From Bradyrhizobium sp. (lineage in GTDB: Bacteria > Pseudomonadota > Alphaproteobacteria > Rhizobiales > Xanthobacteraceae), in contig JAQGKJ010000776.1 in assembly GCA_028290165.1 (NCBI GenBank), forward strand, positions 1 through 12,685: a stretch of DNA of 12,685 nt. Direction: 5' to 3'. Of this stretch, positions 6,421 to 12,685 are shown piece after piece; the first letter of the stretch is position 1; every line of letters begins with the position of its first letter. The notes beneath the pieces are model-generated. The model was not told the origin of the DNA. It saw nothing but the letters and a program-made list of their open reading frames with translations, and searched no databases. Made by a program: the position numbers and the translations under genes.

Positions 6421-6936
6421 TCAGGGATCGGCGGAGCGCTGAATGAAACGATAACTCGAATTGAGGAGTTTGAGATTATTGACGATCATCGGATTGTCAG
6501 GCTCGCGCTCATAGGCCTTCAGAAATTTTTTCCGCGCGGCCACCAGGTCTCCACGCAGCATGTAGGAATAGCCTTGATTGTTGAGAATTTCGGGGGTCTC
6601 GCCAGCCAGCTTGATGGCTGAAGCGTAGGCACGGTCGGCAAGGTCAAAGCGGGCGAGGCGATCGTAGCTGGCGGCAAGCCCAACCCAGGCGGTTACGTCA
6701 CGCGGCGCCTTTTCAACCGCGTCGCGGAAGTAACGCTCGGCCAATCCATAACTGCCGCGGTTAAAATGTTCGATACCTAGCTTGAGAGGCTCATCGGACC
6801 GGTAATACTTAACGTCCTCGGGCTGTTGCACGGTCAAGGTTGTCGCTGGCGACTCTACCTTCACGGTTTCAGCGACGGTCTCGCATCCGGCCAGCGTCAG
6901 GGCTGCAAATGCAGCTATTGCCGAAAGACTCTTCAC
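6421..6936 (-). CDS. tadD: TadD TPR lipoprotein
   Basis: This 171-residue lipoprotein with tetratricopeptide repeats is the pilotin-like or assembly factor of Tad systems. A signal peptide begins MKSLSAIAAFAAL and ends in the lipobox LAGC, with the lipidated cysteine at 18. Three TPR-like units follow (about 50-81, 82-115 and 116-149), with FNRGSYGLAERYFRDAVEKA, LADRAYASAIKLA and NNQGYSYMLRGDLVAARKKF. I prefer the GTG at 6936: it gives a compact signal peptide and has GGAAAGAG at 6949-6942, five bases upstream. A GTG at 6951 would add five residues but has no ribosome site. It is separated from tadC by about 300 bases, so it may have its own promoter; the PAP2-like gene follows with no gap. 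Confidence 0.9.
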   Translation of the reverse strand: MKSLSAIAAFAALTLAGCETVAETVKVESPATTLTVQQPEDVKYYRSDEPLKLGIEHFNRGSYGLAERYFRDAVEKAPRDVTAWVGLAASYDRLARFDLADRAYASAIKLAGETPEILNNQGYSYMLRGDLVAARKKFLKAYEREPDNPMIVNNLKLLNSSYRFIQRSADP

Positions 6937-6952
6937 AGAATCTCTTTCCACT

Positions 6953-6974
6953 CGCAGGTTCGATCAAACCTGCG
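6953..6974 (-). promoter_or_regulatory. Hairpin in the tadD leader
   Basis: A perfect eight-base inverted repeat, CGCAGGTT (6953-6960) and AACCTGCG (6967-6974), with a six-base loop lies three bases upstream of the tadD ribosome binding site. It could modulate translation, protect a processed 5' end or be a protein-binding dyad. There is no T run in the minus direction, so it is not a terminator for tadC. Confidence 0.3.
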
Positions 6975-7239
6975 CCCACCAATTGCGCCCCGTCCCAACG
7001 CGGATTGAGCGCATCTTTGGTTGCGTCAATCAAGTCCCACACGACGGAAATTCAAAGCGGGTGCCAATGTGGGCGAACGGACTTTGCCGCGGTGCAATAA
7101 ATCGTTGATTCTCTTATTTTAATCTTGAGCGGCTCGTGTTGCGTCCAAGCCACATGCGTCAAATTTCGAGTTGGTGTTTCGGCGTTTGCGCTTTGATCCG
7201 GGGCGGGTCGGCCAGCGCGCTGGCAACGCTCCATATCCG
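6975..7239. other. tadC-tadD gap
   Basis: The gap contains no credible gene. Beyond the tadC stop it holds a perfect 14-base palindrome, GCCAGCGCGCTGGC (7211-7224), without a T run, perhaps a 3' stabilising hairpin. On the minus strand, TGGCACCCGCTTTGAA (7066-7051) resembles a -24/-12 promoter, but the -12 pair is GA rather than GC. An AT-rich patch lies at about 7095-7125. A separate promoter for tadD is plausible but not fixed. Confidence 0.4.
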
Positions 7240-8160
7240 CTAGTGAGGCAATACCGCCATCACGCGCAGCGCCAGCGGCAACATCACCACCATCAGAATC
7301 ACCGGAAAGATAAACAGCCCCAACGGGGCCACCATTTTGACCGGAAGCTTGTTGGCGCTCTCTTCCGCGCGCAACATTCGCTTGTCTCGCATTTCATCAC
7401 TAAAAATCCGGAGTGACTCCGCCACATCGCTGCCCAGCTCGACCGACTGTCGCAGCACCAACACAAATGAGCGCGCCTCATCCAAATCTAATCGGTCGGC
7501 CAGCGAATTGAGCGCGTCGATCGTACTGCGTCCAGCGCGCATCTCAGCTCCCATCATCATAAGGTTCAGGCCGAGCGAACGATTCTGTTTAACCATCTCG
7601 CCGGTAATCCGGTCTAGCGCAGCCTCTAGGCTCAAACCTGAATCAACGCAGACCACCAAAAGATCCAGCAAATCGGGAAAGACCAGCCGGTATTGCAGAG
7701 CGAGCATCCGCTTCCGGCGGGCAAGGTAAGCGTCCGGCCCGGCAATCCCGAGCAACGCCGAGATCGAGACCACCGCAAGCTTGAGCAGCTGACTAAAGCC
7801 CGGCGAAAAAGTTTCGACGACGATATAGCTAAATAGCGGGAAAATGATAACGACCGCAAAGCGCGCAAAAATATAGTAGTTGACGGCATCATTCTTGAAA
7901 TAGCCAGCCTGGACCAATTCGCGACGCAACTTGCCGCGAAGCGAATCATCCAATCCGAAGCGTTTGACGTCGAAATGCTTGGCGATGAAGGCATCCAAGG
8001 TTCCCGGCCGAGTCCTGGCGAGATTCGACGCCGGCGTCGGCAACGACAACCGCCTTTGGATTCTCGATTGCGCCCAAACATATTGACCGACCAAAAAAGC
8101 AATGGCCGACACCGCACCAAATGAAAGGATGGCCACGATAAGCGGTATCGAGTCCGGCAT
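7240..8160 (-). CDS. tadC: TadC inner-membrane platform protein (T2SSF family)
   Basis: This 306-residue polytopic membrane protein pairs with TadB to form the inner-membrane platform on which CpaF drives pilus assembly. Hydrophobic segments lie at about 8-28, 96-117, 125-143 and 278-304. The T2SSF domain (about 163-288) shows FPDLLDLLVVCVDSGLSLEA and the family hallmark EMRDKRMLRAEESANKLPVK. The ATG at 8160 lies nine bases after the tadB stop, with an AGGA seven bases upstream that overlaps that stop region. Length and layout are typical. Confidence 0.95.
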   Translation of the reverse strand: MPDSIPLIVAILSFGAVSAIAFLVGQYVWAQSRIQRRLSLPTPASNLARTRPGTLDAFIAKHFDVKRFGLDDSLRGKLRRELVQAGYFKNDAVNYYIFARFAVVIIFPLFSYIVVETFSPGFSQLLKLAVVSISALLGIAGPDAYLARRKRMLALQYRLVFPDLLDLLVVCVDSGLSLEAALDRITGEMVKQNRSLGLNLMMMGAEMRAGRSTIDALNSLADRLDLDEARSFVLVLRQSVELGSDVAESLRIFSDEMRDKRMLRAEESANKLPVKMVAPLGLFIFPVILMVVMLPLALRVMAVLPH

Positions 8161-8169
8161 CTGAGGATC

Positions 8170-9120
8170 CTAGAACTTGACGTTGACCATCCGATAAAGA
8201 ATGACATTTGCAATCAGCAGAAGAGTGAGCCCGAGAACCAGGGCCGGAACGACAACAGGATGATGGCGGACCTCCGCGAAGTAGCCTGGCGAAATCAGCG
8301 TGATGATACCGAACAGAACAAAGGGCATCAGCGACAGAAAGATGGCTGAAAGCCTGCCCTCTGCGGTCAAAGCCCTGACTTTCAACTGAAATGTGGCCCG
8401 GCTGCGGATCATTCGCGAAAGGCGCAAGAGAATCTCGCCCAGACCACCGCCAGTCTGGGTTTGAATGTTGATTGCGATCACAAAGAACAACAAATCCTGC
8501 TGGCCGGTCCGACGGTGGAGATTTTCGATCGCCGTTCTGACGTCCAAGCCGAAGACGATTTCGTCCGATGTCATTCCAAATTCAGTGCCGATCGGATCAG
8601 GCAGTTCCCGTGCAACCAGGCCAAGCGCTGCGGAAAAGGGGTGTCCCGCTCGCACGGCCCGAACGATGACATCGAGCGCGTCCGGAAGCTGCTCGGCAAA
8701 CCGCGCCATGCGTCGGGCCCGGGCGGCGTGCAGAAACAGGACCACGGTCGATATGGCGACCGCAACCGAGAGCAGGAATTCGGCTAAACTATACCCGATC
8801 GTCAAACCGAAACAGAAAAAGAAGAAAAGCGTCAATCCCGGAATGGAAAGCGAAAGAAGCGGTCGGTTTACCTTCAACCCGGTCTGCATCAGCAGGTCAT
8901 TGAGACGGACCAATATCGGGTTTTCGAAACCGCCGAAGCCGCGCTCCCGTCGCAACGCATCCAGCACGAGTGCAGTGCCGGAGAGTTGTTTGCTCAGCGC
9001 CAGCCGGTGGTTGATCGATTTTTGCGTGCTCCTTAGCCGAAAAAATACCAAGTGGATCGCTTGTATGCCGAGTATTACGGCGACGAACACAGCAGCGGAG
9101 ATTACCCAAAGATTGCTCAA
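8170..9120 (-). CDS. tadB: TadB inner-membrane platform protein (T2SSF family)
   Basis: This 316-residue polytopic protein is the second half of the Tad inner-membrane platform. Hydrophobic segments lie at about 5-27, 90-131 (probably two), 262-277 and 288-308. The T2SSF domain (about 143-268) contains FAEQLPDALDVIVRAVRAGH and QTGGGLGEILLRLSRMIRSR. The start is TTG at 9120, supported by AGGAG at 9133-9129, which overlaps the cpaF stop; the gap to cpaF is only 11 bases, so the two are translationally linked. No better ATG is available near the N-terminal membrane segment. Confidence 0.95.
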   Translation of the reverse strand: MSNLWVISAAVFVAVILGIQAIHLVFFRLRSTQKSINHRLALSKQLSGTALVLDALRRERGFGGFENPILVRLNDLLMQTGLKVNRPLLSLSIPGLTLFFFFCFGLTIGYSLAEFLLSVAVAISTVVLFLHAARARRMARFAEQLPDALDVIVRAVRAGHPFSAALGLVARELPDPIGTEFGMTSDEIVFGLDVRTAIENLHRRTGQQDLLFFVIAINIQTQTGGGLGEILLRLSRMIRSRATFQLKVRALTAEGRLSAIFLSLMPFVLFGIITLISPGYFAEVRHHPVVVPALVLGLTLLLIANVILYRMVNVKF

Positions 9121-9131
9121 AGGCGGCTCTC

Positions 9132-10517
9132 CTATAAAGCGGCGCTCGGATCGAAATGCGACGCCGGCACCTCGATGCCCAAGGCCTTCAGCTCGTTCAA
9201 AAAGTTGGGCCGAATGCCGGTGGCGCGGAAACTGCCGTGCATATTTCCCGCATCATCGGTGAATTCCTTCATGAAATGAAAGATTTCATGCATTTGAATC
9301 ACCTCGCCTTCCATTCCCGTGATCTCGGAGACGCTGGTCAACCGTCGCTTGCCATCGGGCAGCCGCTGGACCTGAATGACAAGATTAATGGCAGACGCGA
9401 TCTGATTGCGGATGCTCGCGAGGGTCATCGACATGCCGGCCATGCCGATCATCTGCTCCAGGCGCTTTATGGCATCACGCGGCGAGTTGGCGTGGATGGT
9501 CGTCATCGAGCCTTCGTGTCCGGTGTTCATCGCCTGCAACATGTCGAAGGCTTCTTCGCCGCGGCACTCGCCGACGATGATCCGGTCCGGTCTCATACGC
9601 AGAGCGTTCTTCACCAGATCGCGCTGTACTACCTCGCCTTTGCCTTCAGTATTGGCCGGACGCGTTTCCAGGCGTCCGACATGGGGCTGCTGCAATTGTA
9701 GTTCCGCGGCATCCTCGATCGTGAGCAGGCGTTCATGAGGAGGGATGTAATTCGACAGCGCGTTCAACAGGGTGGTTTTGCCGCTTCCGGTCCCGCCGCT
9801 CACGATCAGCGAAATGCGGCCATGGACGGCCGCCTTGAGCACATCGACAATCTGCGGACAGACCGAGCCCATCTCGATCAGCCGCTGCATGGTGAACGGA
9901 CGTTCCGAGAATTTCCTGATTGAGACCAGCGGGCCGTCCACGGCGATCGGCCTGATGGCGATATTGACGCGCGAACCGTCTGGCAGCCGCGCGTCAACCA
10001 TTGGTGAAGACTCGTCGACCCGGCGGCCGACACCGGCGACGATCTTGTTGACGATGCGCAGCAGGTGCGCCTCGTCCTTGAAATGCACCTTGGTCTCATA
10101 AAGCTTGCCGAACCGCTCGACGAAACACACTTCGTGGGTATTGATCAGAATGTCCGTAACTGTGGGATCTTTGAGCAGCGGCTCGATAGGGCCATATCCA
10201 ATCATTTCCGCGATGATTTCTTCGGAAAAAATATTAAGCTCTTTTTGATTGAGCGAAAGATTTTCGGCCCTCACATAATTCGAGACGTATGCGCTTATCT
10301 GCCGGACGAACTCTTCGTGCGGGAGCATTTCAAGTACCCCAAGGTTAAACTCGTCGATAATCCGTGCATGGAGCTTGAGCTTCTCGTCGATCAGCGCAGG
10401 TCGCTGATCGACCAGCTCCCGGTAGAACCGGTCGGCCTCTGGCTCGAGTGGCGGGTTTTGGTCGGTGCCCGGCGTTGCGACACGCTCGGCGGAACGTATG
10501 CTCGCGAAGAAACTCAT
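9132..10517 (-). CDS. cpaF: CpaF/TadA secretion ATPase of the Tad pilus
   Basis: This 461-residue cytoplasmic hexameric ATPase powers pilin polymerisation at the TadB/TadC platform. After a poorly conserved N-terminus comes the N-domain (about 90-200; [20 protein letters not shown], then [18 protein letters not shown]). The motor follows, with Walker [10 protein letters not shown] (241-249), the Asp box IEDAAEL (from about 267), Walker [17 protein letters not shown] (from about 312) and the His box [18 protein letters not shown] (from about 332). I prefer the ATG at 10517 because GGAG lies at 10527-10524, six bases upstream. The longer frame from GTG 10535 adds six residues without a ribosome site. 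A gap of 139 bases separates it from cpaE. Confidence 0.96.
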   Translation of the reverse strand: MSFFASIRSAERVATPGTDQNPPLEPEADRFYRELVDQRPALIDEKLKLHARIIDEFNLGVLEMLPHEEFVRQISAYVSNYVRAENLSLNQKELNIFSEEIIAEMIGYGPIEPLLKDPTVTDILINTHEVCFVERFGKLYETKVHFKDEAHLLRIVNKIVAGVGRRVDESSPMVDARLPDGSRVNIAIRPIAVDGPLVSIRKFSERPFTMQRLIEMGSVCPQIVDVLKAAVHGRISLIVSGGTGSGKTTLLNALSNYIPPHERLLTIEDAAELQLQQPHVGRLETRPANTEGKGEVVQRDLVKNALRMRPDRIIVGECRGEEAFDMLQAMNTGHEGSMTTIHANSPRDAIKRLEQMIGMAGMSMTLASIRNQIASAINLVIQVQRLPDGKRRLTSVSEITGMEGEVIQMHEIFHFMKEFTDDAGNMHGSFRATGIRPNFLNELKALGIEVPASHFDPSAAL

Positions 10518-10656
10518 CACAGACTCCAGGTCCACGAATGATTTTCGGTTGTTCCCCCACTCCCGGCATGGATAATGCCAGCAGGAGGCGCGGATGGCCA
10601 GCCCTTGCCGATGGCCGGGGGCAGGGTTGCGAAGCAGCCGACAATAAAGCGGCGTT
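10518..10656 (-). other. cpaE-cpaF spacer
   Basis: This 139-base spacer within the motor operon is longer than its other joints. It holds a short hairpin GGCAT-TATCC-ATGCC (10579-10565, minus sense) and two copies of GGCCATC, but no T run and no clear promoter. It may reflect lost sequence, an mRNA processing site or an internal promoter; none can be shown by reading. Confidence 0.3.
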
Positions 10657-11820
10657 TCAGGCTACGACCGCGGACGGGGAGGTGAGACCTGCACAAAACG
10701 CGGTAATCTTTCCAATATCCTTGCTCATGCTGCGGCGCGAATTGCTCAGCGCCATCGGCATGCCGGTATTGATACTTTCGAGGGCCGTCGGATCATTGCG
10801 GACATAGACTATCTGCTCGCCCGGCAGAACGCTTTCCACGTGCTGCCGGCGGGCCACCTTTCCGAACAGCCCTCGCTCGCAGTTGTTGATGGCGACGCGG
10901 AGTTCGCCGAACAGGTCGGTGGTCGCGCGCAAGGTCGTCAGTGCCTCTGCGATTTGGCGCAGGCCCGGTATGGAGTTCACCCCGCTCACGATGATTCCAC
11001 TCGATGCCGCGATAATCTTTGGTGTCCAGGAATACCAATTCACGGGAAAATCAATCAGGATCAAATCGTAGCGCGTGGATATCAACCCGAACAGTTCGTC
11101 CAATGCGGCGAAGTCCAGAGCGCAGGTGTCGAACTTGCTTCGCGGGGACGCAAATACGTCCACCCCGCTGCTGTGATGCGTAACGAAGACTTCGAAAAGC
11201 TGACTGTCGAGACGTTTGGGATTGGCTGATATTTCCTCGATGTGAAGACGGGGTTCGATGTCGAGATAATCGCAGATGTGACTGGTCTGGAAGTCCAGAT
11301 CGACCAGGCAGATCCGACGATCTGCCGTGGCTTTTCCTCGTCTCAATTGGATTGCCACTTCAATGGCCAGGGTACTATTGCCGACGCCTCCCGCACTTGG
11401 AACAAATGATACCAGGATCGGCCGCGCGTTCCCGGTGACTGCCGCTTCCGATGCTGCGGGCCGTCGAACAATGATATCGAGAATTTCCTGCGCCGGGGCG
11501 TTTGCCGAAACCCAATCGCCGCCACCCGAACGCAGCAAACGCTTATAATCGCTGCCCGAGATTTCGTCGCTAACCAGGATGAAAAAGATTCGTTGACGAT
11601 ATTTTTCCGCAGCACGGACAAGAAGGTCCACATAGGTGGCGTCGTTGCTCGGTGCGAGGAAGATCACGTGCACCAATTCGCTGTCGCGACTTGAAATCTC
11701 TCGTGTGATAGTTTCGAGGTTTTTGGTTTTGATTACGTCCGGCAGCAAACGGCAGATTTTCTGTTCAAGGAGAACGGCTTTTTCAGCGTCAGCGTGCGCG
11801 TTTATTAGATATGTCGACAT
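10657..11820 (-). CDS. cpaE: CpaE/TadZ MinD-like pilus localisation protein
   Basis: This 387-residue protein of the ParA/MinD superfamily is thought to place the Tad machine at its site, often a cell pole. The N-terminal third (about 1-120) resembles a degenerate receiver-like domain. The ATPase-like part begins near 133: the Walker A region PSAGGVGNST (141-150) has A143 and N148 where MinD proteins have lysines. Then come DLDFQTS (174-180), with Asp174 and Asp176, and the Walker B-like LILIDFP (253-259). TadZ/CpaE proteins are known for atypical Walker A motifs, so it may still bind nucleotide. The ATG at 11820 has only a modest AGGG about nine bases upstream. It is the first gene of the motor operon, with about 390 bases of leader and intergenic sequence in front. 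Confidence 0.92.
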   Translation of the reverse strand: MSTYLINAHADAEKAVLLEQKICRLLPDVIKTKNLETITREISSRDSELVHVIFLAPSNDATYVDLLVRAAEKYRQRIFFILVSDEISGSDYKRLLRSGGGDWVSANAPAQEILDIIVRRPAASEAAVTGNARPILVSFVPSAGGVGNSTLAIEVAIQLRRGKATADRRICLVDLDFQTSHICDYLDIEPRLHIEEISANPKRLDSQLFEVFVTHHSSGVDVFASPRSKFDTCALDFAALDELFGLISTRYDLILIDFPVNWYSWTPKIIAASSGIIVSGVNSIPGLRQIAEALTTLRATTDLFGELRVAINNCERGLFGKVARRQHVESVLPGEQIVYVRNDPTALESINTGMPMALSNSRRSMSKDIGKITAFCAGLTSPSAVVA

Positions 11821-12207
11821 CGTTACGAGCCCTGAAGAACGCTCCCTGTCAGGACAGACATCCGCCCAAACAGGAACATCTGACCTTAGGCGGCTGGGCT
11901 TTTATATGGCAAGTTCCGATTGAGACCTCGGCACAGCTTCTTTTGCTTTCCGACTGCCATTTTGCGTCTCGTTTTCAATCTAATCGTGTTCCAACCTCAT
12001 ATCTTCGCGGCGATCGACCCAATTTACCAAAACCGATGGGATTCGCCAGACAACCCCAAAAGAATGGGACGCTCATTCGGTTTAACCAGATACGGACGGC
12101 ATCTTTCTGCCGATATCAGGCCACTACGTTTAAAGGCGAAAAGAATTTCGTGCTTCCGATAGCGCATTCCGCGCGCCGTTTCCTGCCGAGAGCGCATGCT
12201 TGTGATT
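11821..12207. other. Leader and promoter region upstream of cpaE
   Basis: These 387 bases separate the right-edge gene from cpaE and contain no credible gene on either strand. The part at 11900-12070 is AT-richer than the flanking genes. On the minus strand it holds the -24/-12-like element listed separately, a TATAAA at about 11904 without a matching -35, and the dyad CTGTC-CT-GACAG close to the cpaE start. Two near-identical 12-base direct repeats, CCGATAGCGCAT (12156-12167) and CCGAGAGCGCAT (12186-12197), lie just after the stop of the right-edge gene. No clear terminator for that gene was found. Confidence 0.4.
11944..11959 (-). promoter_or_regulatory. Candidate sigma-54 (-24/-12) promoter of the cpaE operon
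   Basis: On the minus strand TGGCAGTCGGAAAGCA has GG at 11958-11957 and GC at 11946-11945 with the required ten bases between, and TGGCA matches the -24 consensus. The -12 half is weaker (AAGCA instead of TTGCA). Transcription would begin near 11933, about 113 bases before the cpaE ATG. The same pattern in front of flp makes it more interesting, but chance is not excluded. Confidence 0.25.
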
Positions 12208-12685
12208 TCAGGGTTCTCCATCCGTTTTTCGTAATAGTTCGATGCCGCGGACTCGCGCGTCTCGTTCGAAACCGGTCGGCCCATTTTGCTTAACGTAACC
12301 GAAAAAACTGGCTTGTAACGTCTCCGAACATTCGTTCTCATCGATTGCCGGATCTTTCAAGATCACCCGTTTTAAGGAACTACAGACGCCGGGAACGGGG
12401 CTGAGCGACTTAAACAATCTGTCGAATTGTTCCGGATCGCGCAGAGGCGCGCTATCGCGGGCGACATCGACGACAATTTTTGCAAATCTGGGTGCGTCGC
12501 CGCGAGCCGAAAAATAGCTCGCGAGCGCAGCAAATTGTGTGCCCGCGTCAGCTTGCCTCATGAGAAGATCAACCGCATAAAAAATAACGTCAGATGCAGG
12601 CACCGCCGTGCGTATGCTGGCGGCCCGGGGATAATTGGTAACGATGAGATTTCGCGCGGGTTCATAACCAACCAGGGCGGCGATC
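12208..12685 (-). CDS. Unrecognised protein, C-terminal part (runs off the window)
   Basis: The minus-strand frame is open from the right edge to a TGA at 12210-12208, so at least 158 C-terminal residues of a longer protein are present. A GTG at 12603 could be taken as a start, but the frame continues upstream with protein-like sequence (ALVGYEPARNLIVTNYPRAA) and GTG 12603 is probably internal. The visible part is soluble-looking, with no membrane segment, and includes VIFYAVDLLMRQADAG, RFAKIVVDVARDSAP and a tail ending IELLRKTDGEP. I recognise no family. It lies on the same strand as cpaE, about 390 bases upstream; nothing in the sequence proves that it belongs to the pilus system. Confidence 0.7.
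   Translation of the reverse strand, partial: IAALVGYEPARNLIVTNYPRAASIRTAVPASDVIFYAVDLLMRQADAGTQFAALASYFSARGDAPRFAKIVVDVARDSAPLRDPEQFDRLFKSLSPVPGVCSSLKRVILKDPAIDENECSETLQASFFGYVKQNGPTGFERDARVRGIELLRKTDGEP

Noticed and set aside
7211..7224. Palindrome GCCAGCGCGCTGGC after tadC as a terminator
   Set aside because: No T run follows in the minus direction, so at most it is a 3' stabilising hairpin.
8465..9262. Long plus-strand frame (265 codons) across tadB and the cpaF end
   Set aside because: It is antisense to two clear genes and is dominated by Arg, Ser and Ala, typical of a shadow frame in GC-rich DNA.
12156..12197. Direct repeats CCGATAGCGCAT and CCGAGAGCGCAT
   Set aside because: Only two copies 30 bases apart with one mismatch; no array, attachment site or mobile gene nearby supports a function.
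11811..12293. Plus-strand open frames upstream of cpaE (11811-12293 and 11920-12162)
   Set aside because: They lack ribosome sites, overlap one another and the right-edge gene on the other strand, and have odd composition with many Arg, Phe and Cys.

Overview
The window is most of a Tad/Flp (type IVc) pilus locus from an alphaproteobacterium, probably a Bradyrhizobium-like member of the Hyphomicrobiales. The organism call rests on moderately high GC with G/C-ending codons, the cpa/tad gene set, the style of the short Flp pilin, and a small post-secretin protein whose sequence I associate with bradyrhizobial tad loci. The genus is an inference.

Layout. Positions 1-698 hold no convincing gene; the last part of this stretch carries a plausible sigma-54-type promoter for the pilin. 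The plus-strand module follows: flp pilin (699-893), a 415-base gap with a coding-like stretch that has no start codon (949-1143), cpaB (1309-2184), the secretin cpaC (2294-3862) and a 113-residue secreted or anchored small protein (3870-4211). A short convergent gap (4212-4337) contains a hairpin with a T run. The rest is a minus-strand module. In its own 5'->3' direction it reads: cpaE/tadZ (11820-10657), cpaF/tadA ATPase (10517-9132), tadB (9120-8170), tadC (8160-7240), tadD lipoprotein (6936-6421), a PAP2-superfamily membrane protein (6420-5458), an unrecognised four-helix membrane protein (5401-4901) and the prepilin peptidase cpaA (4901-4338). At the right edge, upstream of cpaE, lies the C-terminal part of an unrecognised gene (12208 to beyond 12685).

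How it fits together. CpaA would trim and possibly methylate the Flp prepilin. CpaF powers assembly through the TadB/TadC inner-membrane platform, and CpaE would position the machine. CpaC forms the outer-membrane pore, CpaB is its periplasmic partner, and TadD is the likely pilotin-like lipoprotein. The common alphaproteobacterial layout is one collinear run (flp-cpaA-B-C-D-E-F-tadB-C-D). Here the pore/pilin half and the motor half face each other, cpaA sits last in the motor operon, and no recognisable cpaD or tadE/F/G is present.

Most notable points: a lipid-phosphatase/phosphotransferase-like gene and an unknown membrane gene built into the motor operon between tadD and cpaA; the 113-residue protein in the place where cpaD is expected; a CpaE whose Walker A motif has lost both lysines; a two-cysteine pilin tail; a possible gene remnant between flp and cpaB; and -24/-12-like elements in front of both flp and cpaE. 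I found no tRNA, rRNA, CRISPR array, insertion sequence or phage gene.
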